From NCBI RefSeq assembly GCF_000621605.1, contig NZ_JHXX01000010.1, forward strand, positions 1 to 64,000: DNA of 64,000 nt, written 5' to 3'. Below, in pieces: positions 33,633 through 42,900 of this stretch. The position numbers were made by a program, and so were the translations under genes. Each line of letters opens with the position of its first letter. The first letter of the stretch is position 1. Below the pieces are notes generated by a model. It did no database searches. It saw nothing but the letters and a program-made list of their open reading frames with translations, and was not told where the DNA came from. Origin of the DNA: Butyrivibrio sp. MC2021 (GTDB lineage Bacteria; Bacillota; Clostridia; Lachnospirales; Lachnospiraceae).

Positions 33633-35636
33633 TCAGCCTTCATCCGTATATAATGTAAAGCTCCCGGGAGCGGCCTTGTATCCGATGTAGCTCAAATCCC
33701 TGAAGTTAAGTGCTGCCACATTTTGTGCAGGGGTGGTCAGCGGCAGGATGTGACCCGGGCGGAGGAATACCAGGACTTCGTTCAGGTTGGCATTGATGTA
33801 GTGGTCTCCGGCTGGAAGTTCTTCCTCATCGAAATCATTGTAGCTTCTAAAGCGGAGAAGCTTCATATCCTCCGGCAGATACACATACCGCCCGGTTTTA
33901 TTCTGCTGATAAACCGGCGCGATCATAATGCTATCTCCCACCAGAATCTGGTCCTCCGTCTCCCTGGCTCTTTTATCCGTCCTGTACTCAAAGGACAGCG
34001 GCTTAATATACATTCCGTCATTCAGCGCCGCTTTCATAAACTCCGAATAAATATATGGTATAAGAGCATACCTCAGCTCTATCATGTTCTTAAAGGAATT
34101 CATATCCTTAAACCTGTACAGTTCCTGCTCCCTGGTTCCCAAGGCCGAATGGTTCCTGAACAGCGGCGTAAACATGCTGACCTGAATCCATCTCATCAAC
34201 AGGTCCTCGGTGGTGTCGCAGCCAAAGCCGCCGGTATCGGCGCCGCTGTACAAAAAGCCCGTCATATTAAGGGAAGGCATCTGCCAGATATTAAGAAGAA
34301 TGTGGCTCCACCAGGACATGTTGTCTCCGGTCCAGACACCGCCGTACCTGTGCATTCCGATATATGAAGCTCTTGAGAACATCAGTATTCTCTTATCTTT
34401 GTTGTTCCTCTCAAAGGCCTCCCCCGCAGCTCTTGTCATATAGAAGCCGTAGAGGTTGTGAACCTTGTCGTGGCGCACTTTTACCCCGTCGAAATCATGG
34501 TAAAAGCGCTTGTAGTCCTCCGGATTATTGGCGATGGTCTCAATAAGTCCCCTGAACTGGAAAAAGCCCCAGATATCCAACTCTTTATTCTCCAGATTCT
34601 TAATCTCAGCGAAGACTTCCTTCAGATGATCCTCGGTGTAAAAAATGGCAGGCTCATTCATATCGTTCCAAAAGCCCTCAATTCCTGCATCGGTGAGAAC
34701 CTTGTACTTATCCCCGAACCACTCTCTTGCCTTGGAATTAAGGAAATCCGGGAAGTGGACTTTGCCCGGCCACACTGCTGCCACCAGGTTGGTGCCGTCC
34801 TCTTTTTTGCAGAAAAAGTCGTTCTTAACGCCCTCTTCATAAACGTCGTAGCCCTCTTCCATCTTGACTCCGGCGTCGATGATGGGAACCAGGTGAATGC
34901 CCTGATCCTTCATCTCCTGAACGAAGGCTGGGAAATCAGGAAATCTCTCGGGATTCACGGTGAAATCCTTGAAATCCTGCATGTAATCTATGTCCATGTA
35001 GATCATGTCAATTGGGATGCCCAGCTCTTTGTAGCCCTTGGCCACGGCTCTGAGCTCGTCTGCGGTCTTGTAGCCCCACCTGCTCTGGCCGTATCCGAAG
35101 GCCCACTTGGGCGGAATGTAGCTCCTTCCCGTGAGGCCGCGAAGGCCTTTAACCAGCTCTGCAGGCTCTTTCCCGTCAAAAATATACAGATCAAAATCCA
35201 TGTCCTCGAACCTGATGGTCAAAAGGTCCGGATCGGTGTAGCCTATGTCAAAATCCACTTTTCCCGGGTGGTCTATGAAAAGGCCGAAACACTTTTTCCC
35301 GTCATCCAGGATAAGGAAATTGTGGGCGGCATAGAGGGACCTCTTGGCCTCCTCGTGGTGGGGCTCGTCGGAATTGTTGCTAAAGTACTGCCAGCCTCGT
35401 TTGTTAATGCCACGAATGGTCTCTCCCAGGCCGTAGACATAGAGATCTTCCGGCATGTTAAAAGAGATCTCTTTGGAAGTAAGGTCTATGCAAAGGCTCT
35501 CGCCAAAGGCAGTATTTATGGAAAAACAGCCCTTCTCATCCGCTTTAAAGTCCTCAGACACCAGCCCTTCCATCACCACAGCGCCGGTGTTAAGGGGCTT
35601 TCCGATAGTGAACTTTCTGATCTGATAATCTTCCAT
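33633..35636 (-). CDS. GH31 alpha-glucosidase family enzyme, cytoplasmic
   Basis: About 667 residues from the ATG at 35634-35636 (AAAGGA upstream); the frame opens ten codons earlier without a better start. GH31 blocks are KWAFGYGQSRWGYKT, IPIDMIYMDIDYM, the nucleophile Asp325 in GFWNDMNEPAIF, and the acid/base Asp438 in GVWTGDNMSWW. The N-terminal beta-sandwich carries YGLGETIRGINKRGW. It cleaves alpha-glucosidic (or alpha-xylosidic) bonds of imported oligosaccharides; specificity is not decided by these motifs. It starts 19 bp after the radical SAM gene, so the two are likely co-transcribed. Confidence 0.93.
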   Translation of the reverse strand: MEDYQIRKFTIGKPLNTGAVVMEGLVSEDFKADEKGCFSINTAFGESLCIDLTSKEISFNMPEDLYVYGLGETIRGINKRGWQYFSNNSDEPHHEEAKRSLYAAHNFLILDDGKKCFGLFIDHPGKVDFDIGYTDPDLLTIRFEDMDFDLYIFDGKEPAELVKGLRGLTGRSYIPPKWAFGYGQSRWGYKTADELRAVAKGYKELGIPIDMIYMDIDYMQDFKDFTVNPERFPDFPAFVQEMKDQGIHLVPIIDAGVKMEEGYDVYEEGVKNDFFCKKEDGTNLVAAVWPGKVHFPDFLNSKAREWFGDKYKVLTDAGIEGFWNDMNEPAIFYTEDHLKEVFAEIKNLENKELDIWGFFQFRGLIETIANNPEDYKRFYHDFDGVKVRHDKVHNLYGFYMTRAAGEAFERNNKDKRILMFSRASYIGMHRYGGVWTGDNMSWWSHILLNIWQMPSLNMTGFLYSGADTGGFGCDTTEDLLMRWIQVSMFTPLFRNHSALGTREQELYRFKDMNSFKNMIELRYALIPYIYSEFMKAALNDGMYIKPLSFEYRTDKRARETEDQILVGDSIMIAPVYQQNKTGRYVYLPEDMKLLRFRSYNDFDEEELPAGDHYINANLNEVLVFLRPGHILPLTTPAQNVAALNFRDLSYIGYKAAPGSFTLYTDEG

Positions 35637-35655
35637 CTTCTTTTCCTTTCCGTTT

Positions 35656-36534
35656 TCACAACTCAAACAGGCTCATTTGCTTGTATTTCTCAGGAAATTC
35701 CCGCATGTATCCAAAGCAGTCCTCAGGTTTATAGAACATTCCCGCATCACGGCATTTCTTTTTAAGGAGAGAAAGAAGCGCCCGGGAATTGGGGCTTGGG
35801 AGCTCGTAGGCGTTTCCGTAGGTGTCGATGTATCTTTTCTTAAGGCCGGGAAAATGCTTATCGAGAGCGGCGTAGTAATACTCTCTGTCGCCCTCTCTTA
35901 AGGTAAGGCCCATGCCAAAGTCCATGATGCCTTTTACCCCAACTTCGATGCAGGCATCCAGGATCCGGCCCACGTTTTCCTCTGTGTCGTTGATAAAAGG
36001 GAGGATTGGTGTAAGCCAGACAAGGGTGGGAATCCCCCTCTCCTGCATCTTGGCAAGGACTTCGAGGCGCCTTTTCGTATTGCAGACGTTGGGCTCAATG
36101 ATGCTGCAGAGCTCATCGCCGAAGGTGGTGAGGGTCATCTGAACCACGCATTTTGTGTCTTTATTTATCGCTTCCAGAAGGTCTATGTCCCGGAGGATCC
36201 GGTCGGATTTGGTCTGAATGGCAAGGCCGAAGCCGTATCTGTGGATGATCTCCAGGCACTTTCTTGTGAGGCCCAGCTGCTCTTCGCAGTGCATGTAGGG
36301 GTCGGACATGGCGCCGGTGCCGATCATGCATTTTTTCCGCTTGGACTTAAGTGCCGCCTCCAGAAGCTGCGGGGCGTTCTGCTTCACCTCGATGTCCTCG
36401 AAGTCATGGGTGAACTGGTAGCACTTGCTTCTGCTGTCACAATATATACAGCCGTGGGTGCAGCCCCTGTAAATGTTCATGCCGCAGCCCCCGCCGCTGG
36501 TTGTCAGAATTCCTTTTGCATCAACAAAATGCAT
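35656..36534 (-). CDS. SPL/Rv2578c-like radical SAM protein
   Basis: About 292 residues from the ATG at 36532-36534 with AGGAGGG 8 nt upstream. The frame is open further upstream, but that part is the right end of the IS element. The radical SAM cluster motif is YRGCTHGCIYCDSR (CxxxCxxC). It is followed by KCMIGTGAMSDPYMHCE and FGLAIQTKSDRILRD, typical of the spore-photoproduct-lyase-related Rv2578c group. The reaction of this group is not established. The IS605-type element lies directly upstream and may have replaced the native promoter. Confidence 0.87.
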   Translation of the reverse strand: MHFVDAKGILTTSGGGCGMNIYRGCTHGCIYCDSRSKCYQFTHDFEDIEVKQNAPQLLEAALKSKRKKCMIGTGAMSDPYMHCEEQLGLTRKCLEIIHRYGFGLAIQTKSDRILRDIDLLEAINKDTKCVVQMTLTTFGDELCSIIEPNVCNTKRRLEVLAKMQERGIPTLVWLTPILPFINDTEENVGRILDACIEVGVKGIMDFGMGLTLREGDREYYYAALDKHFPGLKKRYIDTYGNAYELPSPNSRALLSLLKKKCRDAGMFYKPEDCFGYMREFPEKYKQMSLFEL

Positions 36535-36565
36535 GCCATGTCCCTCCTGTATTGAATTAATTCTG

Positions 36566-36800
36566 ACTATACCCACGGGCAAGCCCGTGGGGTTCTGATT
36601 GGCAAGCGTAGCTTGTAATCGTACATCATTTTCAGACTTTGGAGTTACAAGTGTAAATCTGTTTGAATCAGGACTTTCATTACCAAGCAGTCCAACGACC
36701 ACATTACTCTGATGACAAGTCATCATCAGAAAGCGGTAAATTTCTGCTTTTCAGCAAGGAAGTATAGTCAATCTCCCTGATTATTTAGTTGTTAAATTAC
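36566..36800 (-). ncRNA. Probable omega (reRNA) guide scaffold at the right end of the IS
   Basis: TnpB nucleases use an RNA made from the end of tnpB and the element's right end, with the guide taken from the flanking DNA. Here 36560-36791 is non-coding, contains an inverted repeat near 36718-36735 (GATGACAAGTCATC) and ends with the right-end hairpin at 36572-36591. The guide would then be the flanking sequence on the minus strand that begins near TCAGAATTAATTC. This is an inference from known TnpB systems and from position. Confidence 0.5.
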
Positions 36801-38402
36801 GTTAATTCCACTGTTTAATATCTTGATTTTATATGCCTTGATCCAGGTGATTAAGGCATTTTCTTTATTGTATTGTGCCTCAAAAGTCTTTGCACATTTG
36901 TCTTTATCTATATTTTGCGTTTTAGGTTCATAGCAATAGAGCAGGAATGATGAATACCAATCTCTTTGTACTTCAGAGCCATCATGAAGTTTATACAATC
37001 TATCGGAGAGCTTCTTTTTTATATAGTCATCAGCCGTATGGTCATACTGTGATGCCCTGTAATTGTTTGGGACTTCAATATAAGTTCCACCTGTGGCTTT
37101 GAATTTTCTTTCCAATGTGGCCTGGAAACCACCGGGGCATCTGTTCTTTACAGACTTACCGAAACGTTTTTTCTTATTGAACTTACCTTTATCGTTTTTG
37201 GTAGTCTCTTTTGATCGTTTCATAAGCTTGCCTGCATTCTTAGGCTCAGTTACAATTATTTCTCCAAGACTTCGTAGGTGGTTAGCGTCCTCATTTATTG
37301 CAAGTTGCCTGTTAACTGCATTGATACGGCACAGCTCAGAATGTCTGACTTTCATCTTCTTATAATGATTTGAGTATTTCCAGATTTTCCGCCCCTTCTT
37401 AACAGTACCATCCTCATTATAATTTTGCGGGTTGGTTGCCCTTCTTGACCTGTCCATGGCACGATAGATCAGACGCTCTTTTCTTTCGGATGTCTGTATG
37501 CTGTCACCACGTTCAGAAAGGTTCTTTAGACCAACCTCAGTATCAGATGTATAGGCAACTGTCTGTGTTCCAATATCAGCACCTATCATACCTTTGCCAT
37601 ACTTATGGCGTGGATTGCCGTACTTATCATACTTAGGTTTTGCTTTGCCTTCAATAGTCAGATGCAGGTATACCCTGTATTTGCCTCTTATCATTTTGGG
37701 GACGAGAGTTGCATAGCATGGTCTGTATGTATCTATACAATAAGCATCCTCAAGTAAAGTATCCACAGCCTTTTTATCCATTATTTCTGGCTCGTTAAGA
37801 TACGACAGAACGGCATTTACTTCATCCATTTGGAATCTATCGGCTATCTGTATCCCGAAAGCTTTCTTTCCAAGTTTGAATTGTAATCTGTTATCCTTTA
37901 CAGAAATGGGTGTACCACGGTTCATCTGCTTTGCACGGATACATGGCAGTTCCCCATATTTTGAGAAATGAATAGTATTACCATTGCTGTAAAGACATTT
38001 TTCGATACCACGCCATACATCTTCGGCTTTTGTTAAGGCAAATACAGCGTCTATGCCATACTTTTTGCCTATCGGAATCATTGACTTTCTGCAATAATCC
38101 CATGTTACATCATATGATTTCTGCATCTCATTGAGCTGATTAGCATAATTCTTTCGTTTTGTCTTATCCTCTGTGCCGCCATACAATGATAGTAGTTTGC
38201 GATATTTCTTTGTACGCAGGAGCTGGTCGTAATTCTTTCTCATAAGACCAACAAGCTCATTACCTGCCTTGCGTATCCTATCAGAAAGAGCCACGACTTT
38301 AAGTACATCGAAATAAGGCATATCAGTCTCAGCGACTAAAATATGCCTGTCAGAAAGTTTATGGTATTGTTTCAGAATCTTATTATATTCTTCATCAATC
38401 AT
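36792..38402 (-). CDS. tnpB: TnpB-family RNA-guided nuclease of the IS605-type element, without Cys zinc finger
   Basis: About 536 residues counting from the ATG at 38400-38402; a TTG six codons earlier is also possible. Counting from the ATG, RuvC-like acidic residues are Asp276 (GMIGADIGTQTVAY), Glu386 (IIVTEPKNAGKLM) and Asp481 (VQRDWYSSF). Typical TnpB proteins are about 400 residues and carry a CxxC...CxxC zinc finger before the last Asp. Here that region (SQYDHTADDYIKKK, LYKLHDGSEVQRD) has no Cys. The active site appears intact, so this looks like a divergent, extended TnpB lineage and not a broken gene. The start overlaps the tnpA stop. Confidence 0.88.
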   Translation of the reverse strand: MIDEEYNKILKQYHKLSDRHILVAETDMPYFDVLKVVALSDRIRKAGNELVGLMRKNYDQLLRTKKYRKLLSLYGGTEDKTKRKNYANQLNEMQKSYDVTWDYCRKSMIPIGKKYGIDAVFALTKAEDVWRGIEKCLYSNGNTIHFSKYGELPCIRAKQMNRGTPISVKDNRLQFKLGKKAFGIQIADRFQMDEVNAVLSYLNEPEIMDKKAVDTLLEDAYCIDTYRPCYATLVPKMIRGKYRVYLHLTIEGKAKPKYDKYGNPRHKYGKGMIGADIGTQTVAYTSDTEVGLKNLSERGDSIQTSERKERLIYRAMDRSRRATNPQNYNEDGTVKKGRKIWKYSNHYKKMKVRHSELCRINAVNRQLAINEDANHLRSLGEIIVTEPKNAGKLMKRSKETTKNDKGKFNKKKRFGKSVKNRCPGGFQATLERKFKATGGTYIEVPNNYRASQYDHTADDYIKKKLSDRLYKLHDGSEVQRDWYSSFLLYCYEPKTQNIDKDKCAKTFEAQYNKENALITWIKAYKIKILNSGINVI

Positions 38403-38808
38403 GATTTTTCTGTTCCTCAATGTACTTAATTACTGTAGCTTCGCTTATATGCCCCACTGTTGACACAAAATATCCCTTTGGCCATAAAACACCGCATCTT
38501 GCATAGAATCGTTTGAGTTGTGGAAATGCCTTAAACAGTTCTATTGCACTGATACTCTTAAGAGTCCTAACAACATCGCACGGTGCAACAGTCTGTGGGA
38601 CATCTACAAATATATGTATATGGTCAGGCATTACTTCAAGTGCCTTGATACTATAATTATAATCATCGCAGATTTTTTGAAGTATCAGTTTGAGCGTATC
38701 TTCTACATTGCCCTTTAATACTGAAAATCTGAATTTAGGACACCAGATGATATGATACTGTATCAGATATTTACAATGTGAAGCACTATGATATTGCCCC
38801 TCACTCAT
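38395..38808 (-). CDS. tnpA: IS200/IS605 Y1 transposase TnpA
   Basis: 137 residues, the usual length. The HUH motif is His63-Ile-His65 (PDHIHIFVDVP). The catalytic tyrosine is probably Tyr129 (ATVIKYIEEQ). YLIQYHIIWCPKFR and LFKAFPQLKRF are family blocks. It cuts and joins single-stranded DNA at the element's hairpin ends. Its ATG overlaps the stop of the ribbon-helix-helix gene, and its end overlaps the tnpB start. Confidence 0.95.
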   Translation of the reverse strand: MSEGQYHSASHCKYLIQYHIIWCPKFRFSVLKGNVEDTLKLILQKICDDYNYSIKALEVMPDHIHIFVDVPQTVAPCDVVRTLKSISAIELFKAFPQLKRFYARCGVLWPKGYFVSTVGHISEATVIKYIEEQKNHD

Positions 38809-38983
38809 TGTCTCTTACTCCTAACTGATATTTTTCCTGAATGCCCCTGCGCATAAGATCAAGGAAAGTAACGGTTTCACCTTCCTCAACTGAATAGATC
38901 CGTGCAAGGTTTTCAAGTTCCTTCTTCCATTCAGCTGGGATAGAGATATTGATTTGTACATTTTCGCTTTTAGGTCGTGCCAT
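38801..38983 (-). CDS. Ribbon-helix-helix (CopG-like) protein inside the IS element
   Basis: 60 residues from the ATG at 38981-38983, with AAGGGAG upstream. The MARPKSENVQINISIPAEW start and the following helices (KKELENLARIY, TFLDLMRRGIQEKY) fit a small ribbon-helix-helix DNA-binding protein. Because its stop overlaps the tnpA start (ATGA-type junction), it is probably a regulator of transposition. Such a gene is not part of a minimal IS605 element. Confidence 0.75.
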   Translation of the reverse strand: MARPKSENVQINISIPAEWKKELENLARIYSVEEGETVTFLDLMRRGIQEKYQLGVRDNE

Positions 38984-39557
38984 TAGAATTTCTCCCTTTC
39001 TTAACAATGTCTTTAAGTTGCATATCCTCAATACCAACAAATTCAGCAGCACCCATACTACAAAAAAAATCATAGGCTTTGCAATCCACATATATATCAT
39101 CGAAATCACTGCAGGATTCTCGAATATCTTCAAGTTCATCATCAGAAAGATTTTCACCAAAATGATTTTCAATATGTCTGCGTATTGCAGAAAACATTAT
39201 ATCTGATGCCATATCTAATGTATCGTAACTTATTTCATCGCCGTATGTAAGATAATTCCAACCGCGACCGCTTTCATAAGTAGCTTTCTTATTTCCGCTA
39301 TATTCGTTTTCAAGAAATTCTCCTACAGTCTGTTCGAGCGAAATATATCCGTCTTCTACAAGTATTCCAGAATGATCATAAGGATCGTAGACATATTTTA
39401 TCTCATAGTGAACTGGAGTGGGTGACAATTCATCTCTTATCCGACGAATCAGCCTTGCTTTTATGAATTCTTTTGATTGGTCAAAGCACTCATTTACATA
39501 TTTAGCAATTTCGTCTACATGAGAATTCACATACTCTACGCATTTCGAATTATCCAT
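38970..39557 (-). CDS. Unknown acidic protein, first gene of the IS operon
   Basis: 195 residues, acidic, no signal peptide or membrane segment, no family that I recognise. Visible features are a helical N-terminus (KCVEYVNSHVDEIAKYVNEC), a middle strand-rich part (VHYEIKYVYDPYDHSGILVEDG) and an acidic helical region (DDELEDIRESCSDFDDIY). AAAGGA precedes the ATG. It overlaps the ribbon-helix-helix gene by 14 bp and lies inside the hairpin-bounded IS. Possible roles are an accessory transposition factor, an anti-defence protein or a toxin-like partner; none is supported directly. Confidence 0.65.
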   Translation of the reverse strand: MDNSKCVEYVNSHVDEIAKYVNECFDQSKEFIKARLIRRIRDELSPTPVHYEIKYVYDPYDHSGILVEDGYISLEQTVGEFLENEYSGNKKATYESGRGWNYLTYGDEISYDTLDMASDIMFSAIRRHIENHFGENLSDDELEDIRESCSDFDDIYVDCKAYDFFCSMGAAEFVGIEDMQLKDIVKKGRNSNGTT

Positions 39558-39665
39558 TTGTATTTTTCCTTTATGTTTAATACATAGATTATATATTTAT
39601 TCTATGTGTTTGTCAAAATAGAAAAAGGCTTCATCCCACAGGCAAGCCTGTGGGTTTTCGCCTAC

Positions 39666-39925
39666 GTTGCGCCAAAGTTTACTTTATAACGTAAATACAG
39701 ATAGATTTGGACATTACCTCGGGAAAGTGGGGCAGGTGATGGCTTCCCGGGAGGTTGTGAAGGGCCAAGTTGGCAGTCCCACTTGCCCTTACGAAAGGTT
39801 TAAGTCCACTTGGTTTCACAAGAACAGAAAATGATATAGGTGATGGCAAAAAACAAGCGGCTTAATTGAGCCCGCCAACTTATGATAATCTGATGCAAAT
39901 GAGATAACCGCCGAGTTTACTGATA
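39666..39925. other. Non-coding structured stretch between the IS left end and the surface-protein gene
   Basis: No gene. It is GC-richer than its surroundings, with nested pairing: CCTCGGGAA with TTCCCGGGAGG (39717-39754), the palindrome GCCAAGTTGGC and a GCGG/CCGC hairpin near 39858-39880. On the plus strand it is followed directly by a terminator hairpin, so it could be a small RNA or an orphan leader. I could not match it to a known riboswitch or RNA. Confidence 0.35.
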
Positions 39926-39955
39926 AAGAGGCTGTGCAGTATCGCACAGCCTCTT
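39926..39955. terminator. Bidirectional terminator hairpin
   Basis: AAGAGGCTGTGC (39926-39937) pairs perfectly with GCACAGCCTCTT (39944-39955). T-rich tails follow on both strands (TCTTTTGTTG on plus, CTCTTTATCAG on minus). It lies 24 bp beyond the stop of the surface-protein gene. Confidence 0.8.
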
Positions 39956-39978
39956 TTGTTGTAACAGGATATTTGAAT

Positions 39979-42900
39979 TTACTGGAATAGATTCCTGAAC
40001 CACCAGATGATTCCCTTTGCTCCGATTGTGAAGCTTACAGTCTTGGTTCCGCCAAAGTCGCCTTTTCCTCTGATGACTACAGTGGCCTTGCCTTTCTTCA
40101 GATTGTTCTTATAGGTTGCAGTATCGATCTCGTAGTCCGCTGAAGTGAGCGGTTCATTCTTAAAGGTCACGGTCAGGTCCGCATCAGATAGAGTTACCGG
40201 CTTACCGGTGTAAGTCTTGGCTGCCACCTTGACCGAGGCTTTGGCAATGTCTTTTTTGACCACACGATACTCAGTGTCAATCTCGCCGGTGTATGAGCCC
40301 ATGCCGGTTGCAACGGCCTTTATCACAGTTCCTGCGTTGACAACATCTGTATCTTTGAGTGGCTCGCTGCTGCCGCTTGCATAGTAGATGATCTGCTTGT
40401 CATAATCGGTTCCGGCCTTAAGGACTTTTCCGTCGGAATCAGCAAGGACAGGAGCGGATTTCCACTTGCCGGGCTTATCGGTAGCCACGACATCTTTTGC
40501 TGTCATTGTGATTCCGCCGCTTGTAAGCTCTCTGGCGGTAATCTCAAAATCAGCTGTAAGCTTGTCGCTGAAATTGCCCTTTCCGGTAACAATCACTTGA
40601 GGTTTAGCCTTGGTTGCTGCTGTAGTCAATGCCTTATTGTTCTTGTAGGAAACCGTGAAGTCTTTTCCCAAAGCAAGGTCAGTTCCCTTAAACTTAAGGG
40701 TGACTTCCGGCGTGCTTCCGCCTTTTACGAAGGGGGCAGTAGGCGCTGCAACAAGCTCAAAATCAGTATTATTCAGAGCCTTCTTGGTAATCTTAAAGGT
40801 CTTCTTGATGCTGCCTGTGTAACCGTTTATGCCTTTGTAGGTAACAGTAACGGTTCCTGCATTGAGGTTTCCTGAATAAACAGCAACATAAGCTCCGTTT
40901 TCGTCGTTCTCATCAGTGCCTTTCGCCAGCGTCTGCCCGTTCAGCGTAAGCACCGCATCCTGAACTATCTCTGTGCCGGTATATTCGATGGCTGTTTTGA
41001 AATTCGTTACCACAGCCTTTTTCAAATTCCATCCGGTAATGTTGTAAGTAGCGGTCCTTGATCCCACGTAAGCGCCCAGGCCCCTGATCGTGATGCTCTT
41101 TTTGCCTACGCTGCAGCGATCATCGTTGTAGATAATCTCATAGTCCGTTCCCTCTACAAGAGGCGTCTTATTGTATGTAAGCTCCACCTCATCCGAGAGA
41201 TCACGGGCACTTCCCGTGTATTCGGAATTTGCGATCTTTCCAAGCTTAGCCTTCGATATCTGAATACGTTCCTTTGCATAGATGGCAAAAGAGCTGTCTA
41301 CTCTGCCGCAGTAATTGCCTTTACCTGTAATGTGAACTCGATATTCGCCAACAGCTTTGCACTCAGTTTCTTTTTCGTCTTTATCAAGGTAAGCTGCTTC
41401 AAAGTCCTTTCCGGCTTTGAGTTTCTTTTTGCCCCTGGTTATGACAGGAACAGGTTTCTTGGCCTTACCGTCTTCCTTCTGATCGGCGATAACGACCGTC
41501 ACATCAGTACCCTCGATATTCTTAGGGTAGATCCGGAAATATGCTGTTTCTTTTCCCTTGTAATTGCCCTTACCGGTGACGATTACAGAAGGTGCTTTGG
41601 AGGCGTTAAACTCAGCATCGGATTCGGTATAGGTATAAGCGTTGGTGTTGTTCTTGTAGGAGATGGTGTAGTCCTTGCCGGCGGTAAGCTTGGTAACGCC
41701 GTCATATACGGTCACTGCCGGCTTCAGGGCAGAGCCTGTGTATGTGGGATTCTCCTCAATAACAGGCGTTAAGCCATCGCGTTCCTTGAATCTGGCGGTA
41801 AGCTGTATATCTGCGTCCACACGGAAGCGGTATTCCTGCTCGTCATATACGCGGGTACCGGTCGTGTCATACCAGCCATCAAACTCTGCACCAAAGTCAG
41901 GAATGGCTGTGGCGATTACAAAGGAATTCTTCATGTAAGTACCGGATCCTACAACAGAGCCATATTCGCCGGAAATCAGATCAACATCATTCCATGCAAT
42001 GTCTGTCTGAACCACAGATGCACATTCTGCGCCATCTTTTTTCAGAGAATATGTGCCATTCTCGTTGACAGTACCTGAGATTTCATCGTCCTCTGAAACA
42101 CTGATATCCAGGTAGTCTACACGGGAGGTGTATCCCTCTTCCTCATCGCTCTCCAGCAGGCAGTAGTTGACGTCGCCGGAATCTGTGGCAGTAATCTTTA
42201 CTGTGTAGGAGCGGTCAACGGGAAGGGAGAATATCTTTTGCCCATTGTAATCCACGTAGGGAACAACCGGACTTCCTTCAACATAGACAGCTTCGTCATC
42301 TATGATTTTTCCTGCCAGTGCTCCTGTCTCAGAGTCGTAGAGCTCAACGTCGACAGGGCAGTTGATGATGAGGGATTTGGCTTTTCCATTAGTGTATTCT
42401 TCTTCCCTGCATACCATAAGCCATGCCAGGTTAACGAGAGGATAGTGCTCCTGAATGAGAATCGTTCCGTTGTGACTGTCCCCCGAAAAGGTAGCTATAA
42501 GGTTATCAAGTCCGTTCTTATAGTATGAGATAAGAGCGCCAAATCCTCCCAGATTCAAAGAGCGATTTCCGTCGGAAAAAGAGCCGAGGAAGGATGCGCT
42601 CGGAGTTCCCAGCTGAAGGACCAGCTTTGCAAGAGTAAAGTATTCCGGATCATAGTAATCAAGGCCGTACTTTGTCTTTGCTTCATAGGGTATATTTGAC
42701 AGTCCGTTTTTCAGGATATCCCATACTTCACCCTGAACAGCATCAACATACTTGTCGCGGGATAAGGCTCCGCTTAAGGATTTTATCAGGTAATCGAGCC
42801 ATTTTTCCTGGGTCTTTGGTACATTATTGCCAATCGCCATAAAGGCTGACTGGTCATATTTCTCTTCCGCAATCGTATCATAGACAGATAAGAATCGGCC

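Larger units (their letters stand above)
36557..39665 (-). mobile_element. IS200/IS605-family element with tnpA, tnpB and two accessory genes
   Basis: Both ends carry near-identical short hairpins in the same orientation: CCCACGGGC/GCCCGTGGG at 36572-36591 and CCCACAGGC/GCCTGTGGG at 39635-39654. These match the subterminal hairpins that Y1 transposases recognise in single-stranded form. Between them four minus-strand genes overlap in a chain: unknown protein (38970-39557), ribbon-helix-helix protein (38801-38983), TnpA (38395-38808) and TnpB (36792-38402). Exact ends cannot be fixed without an empty site; the coordinates are estimates. The right end lies about 25 bp before the radical SAM gene start. 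Confidence 0.7.

Noticed and set aside
36535-36726. N-terminal extension of the radical SAM protein
   Set aside because: The extra 64 codons coincide with the IS right end and its hairpin. The ATG at 36534 has AGGAGGG at the right distance.
39666-39925. Cobalamin riboswitch or RNase P RNA
   Set aside because: Short look-alikes (GGGAAAG, AACCGCCGAG, GAGCCCGCCAACT) are present, but the order and spacing of conserved boxes do not fit either family, and no plus-strand gene follows.
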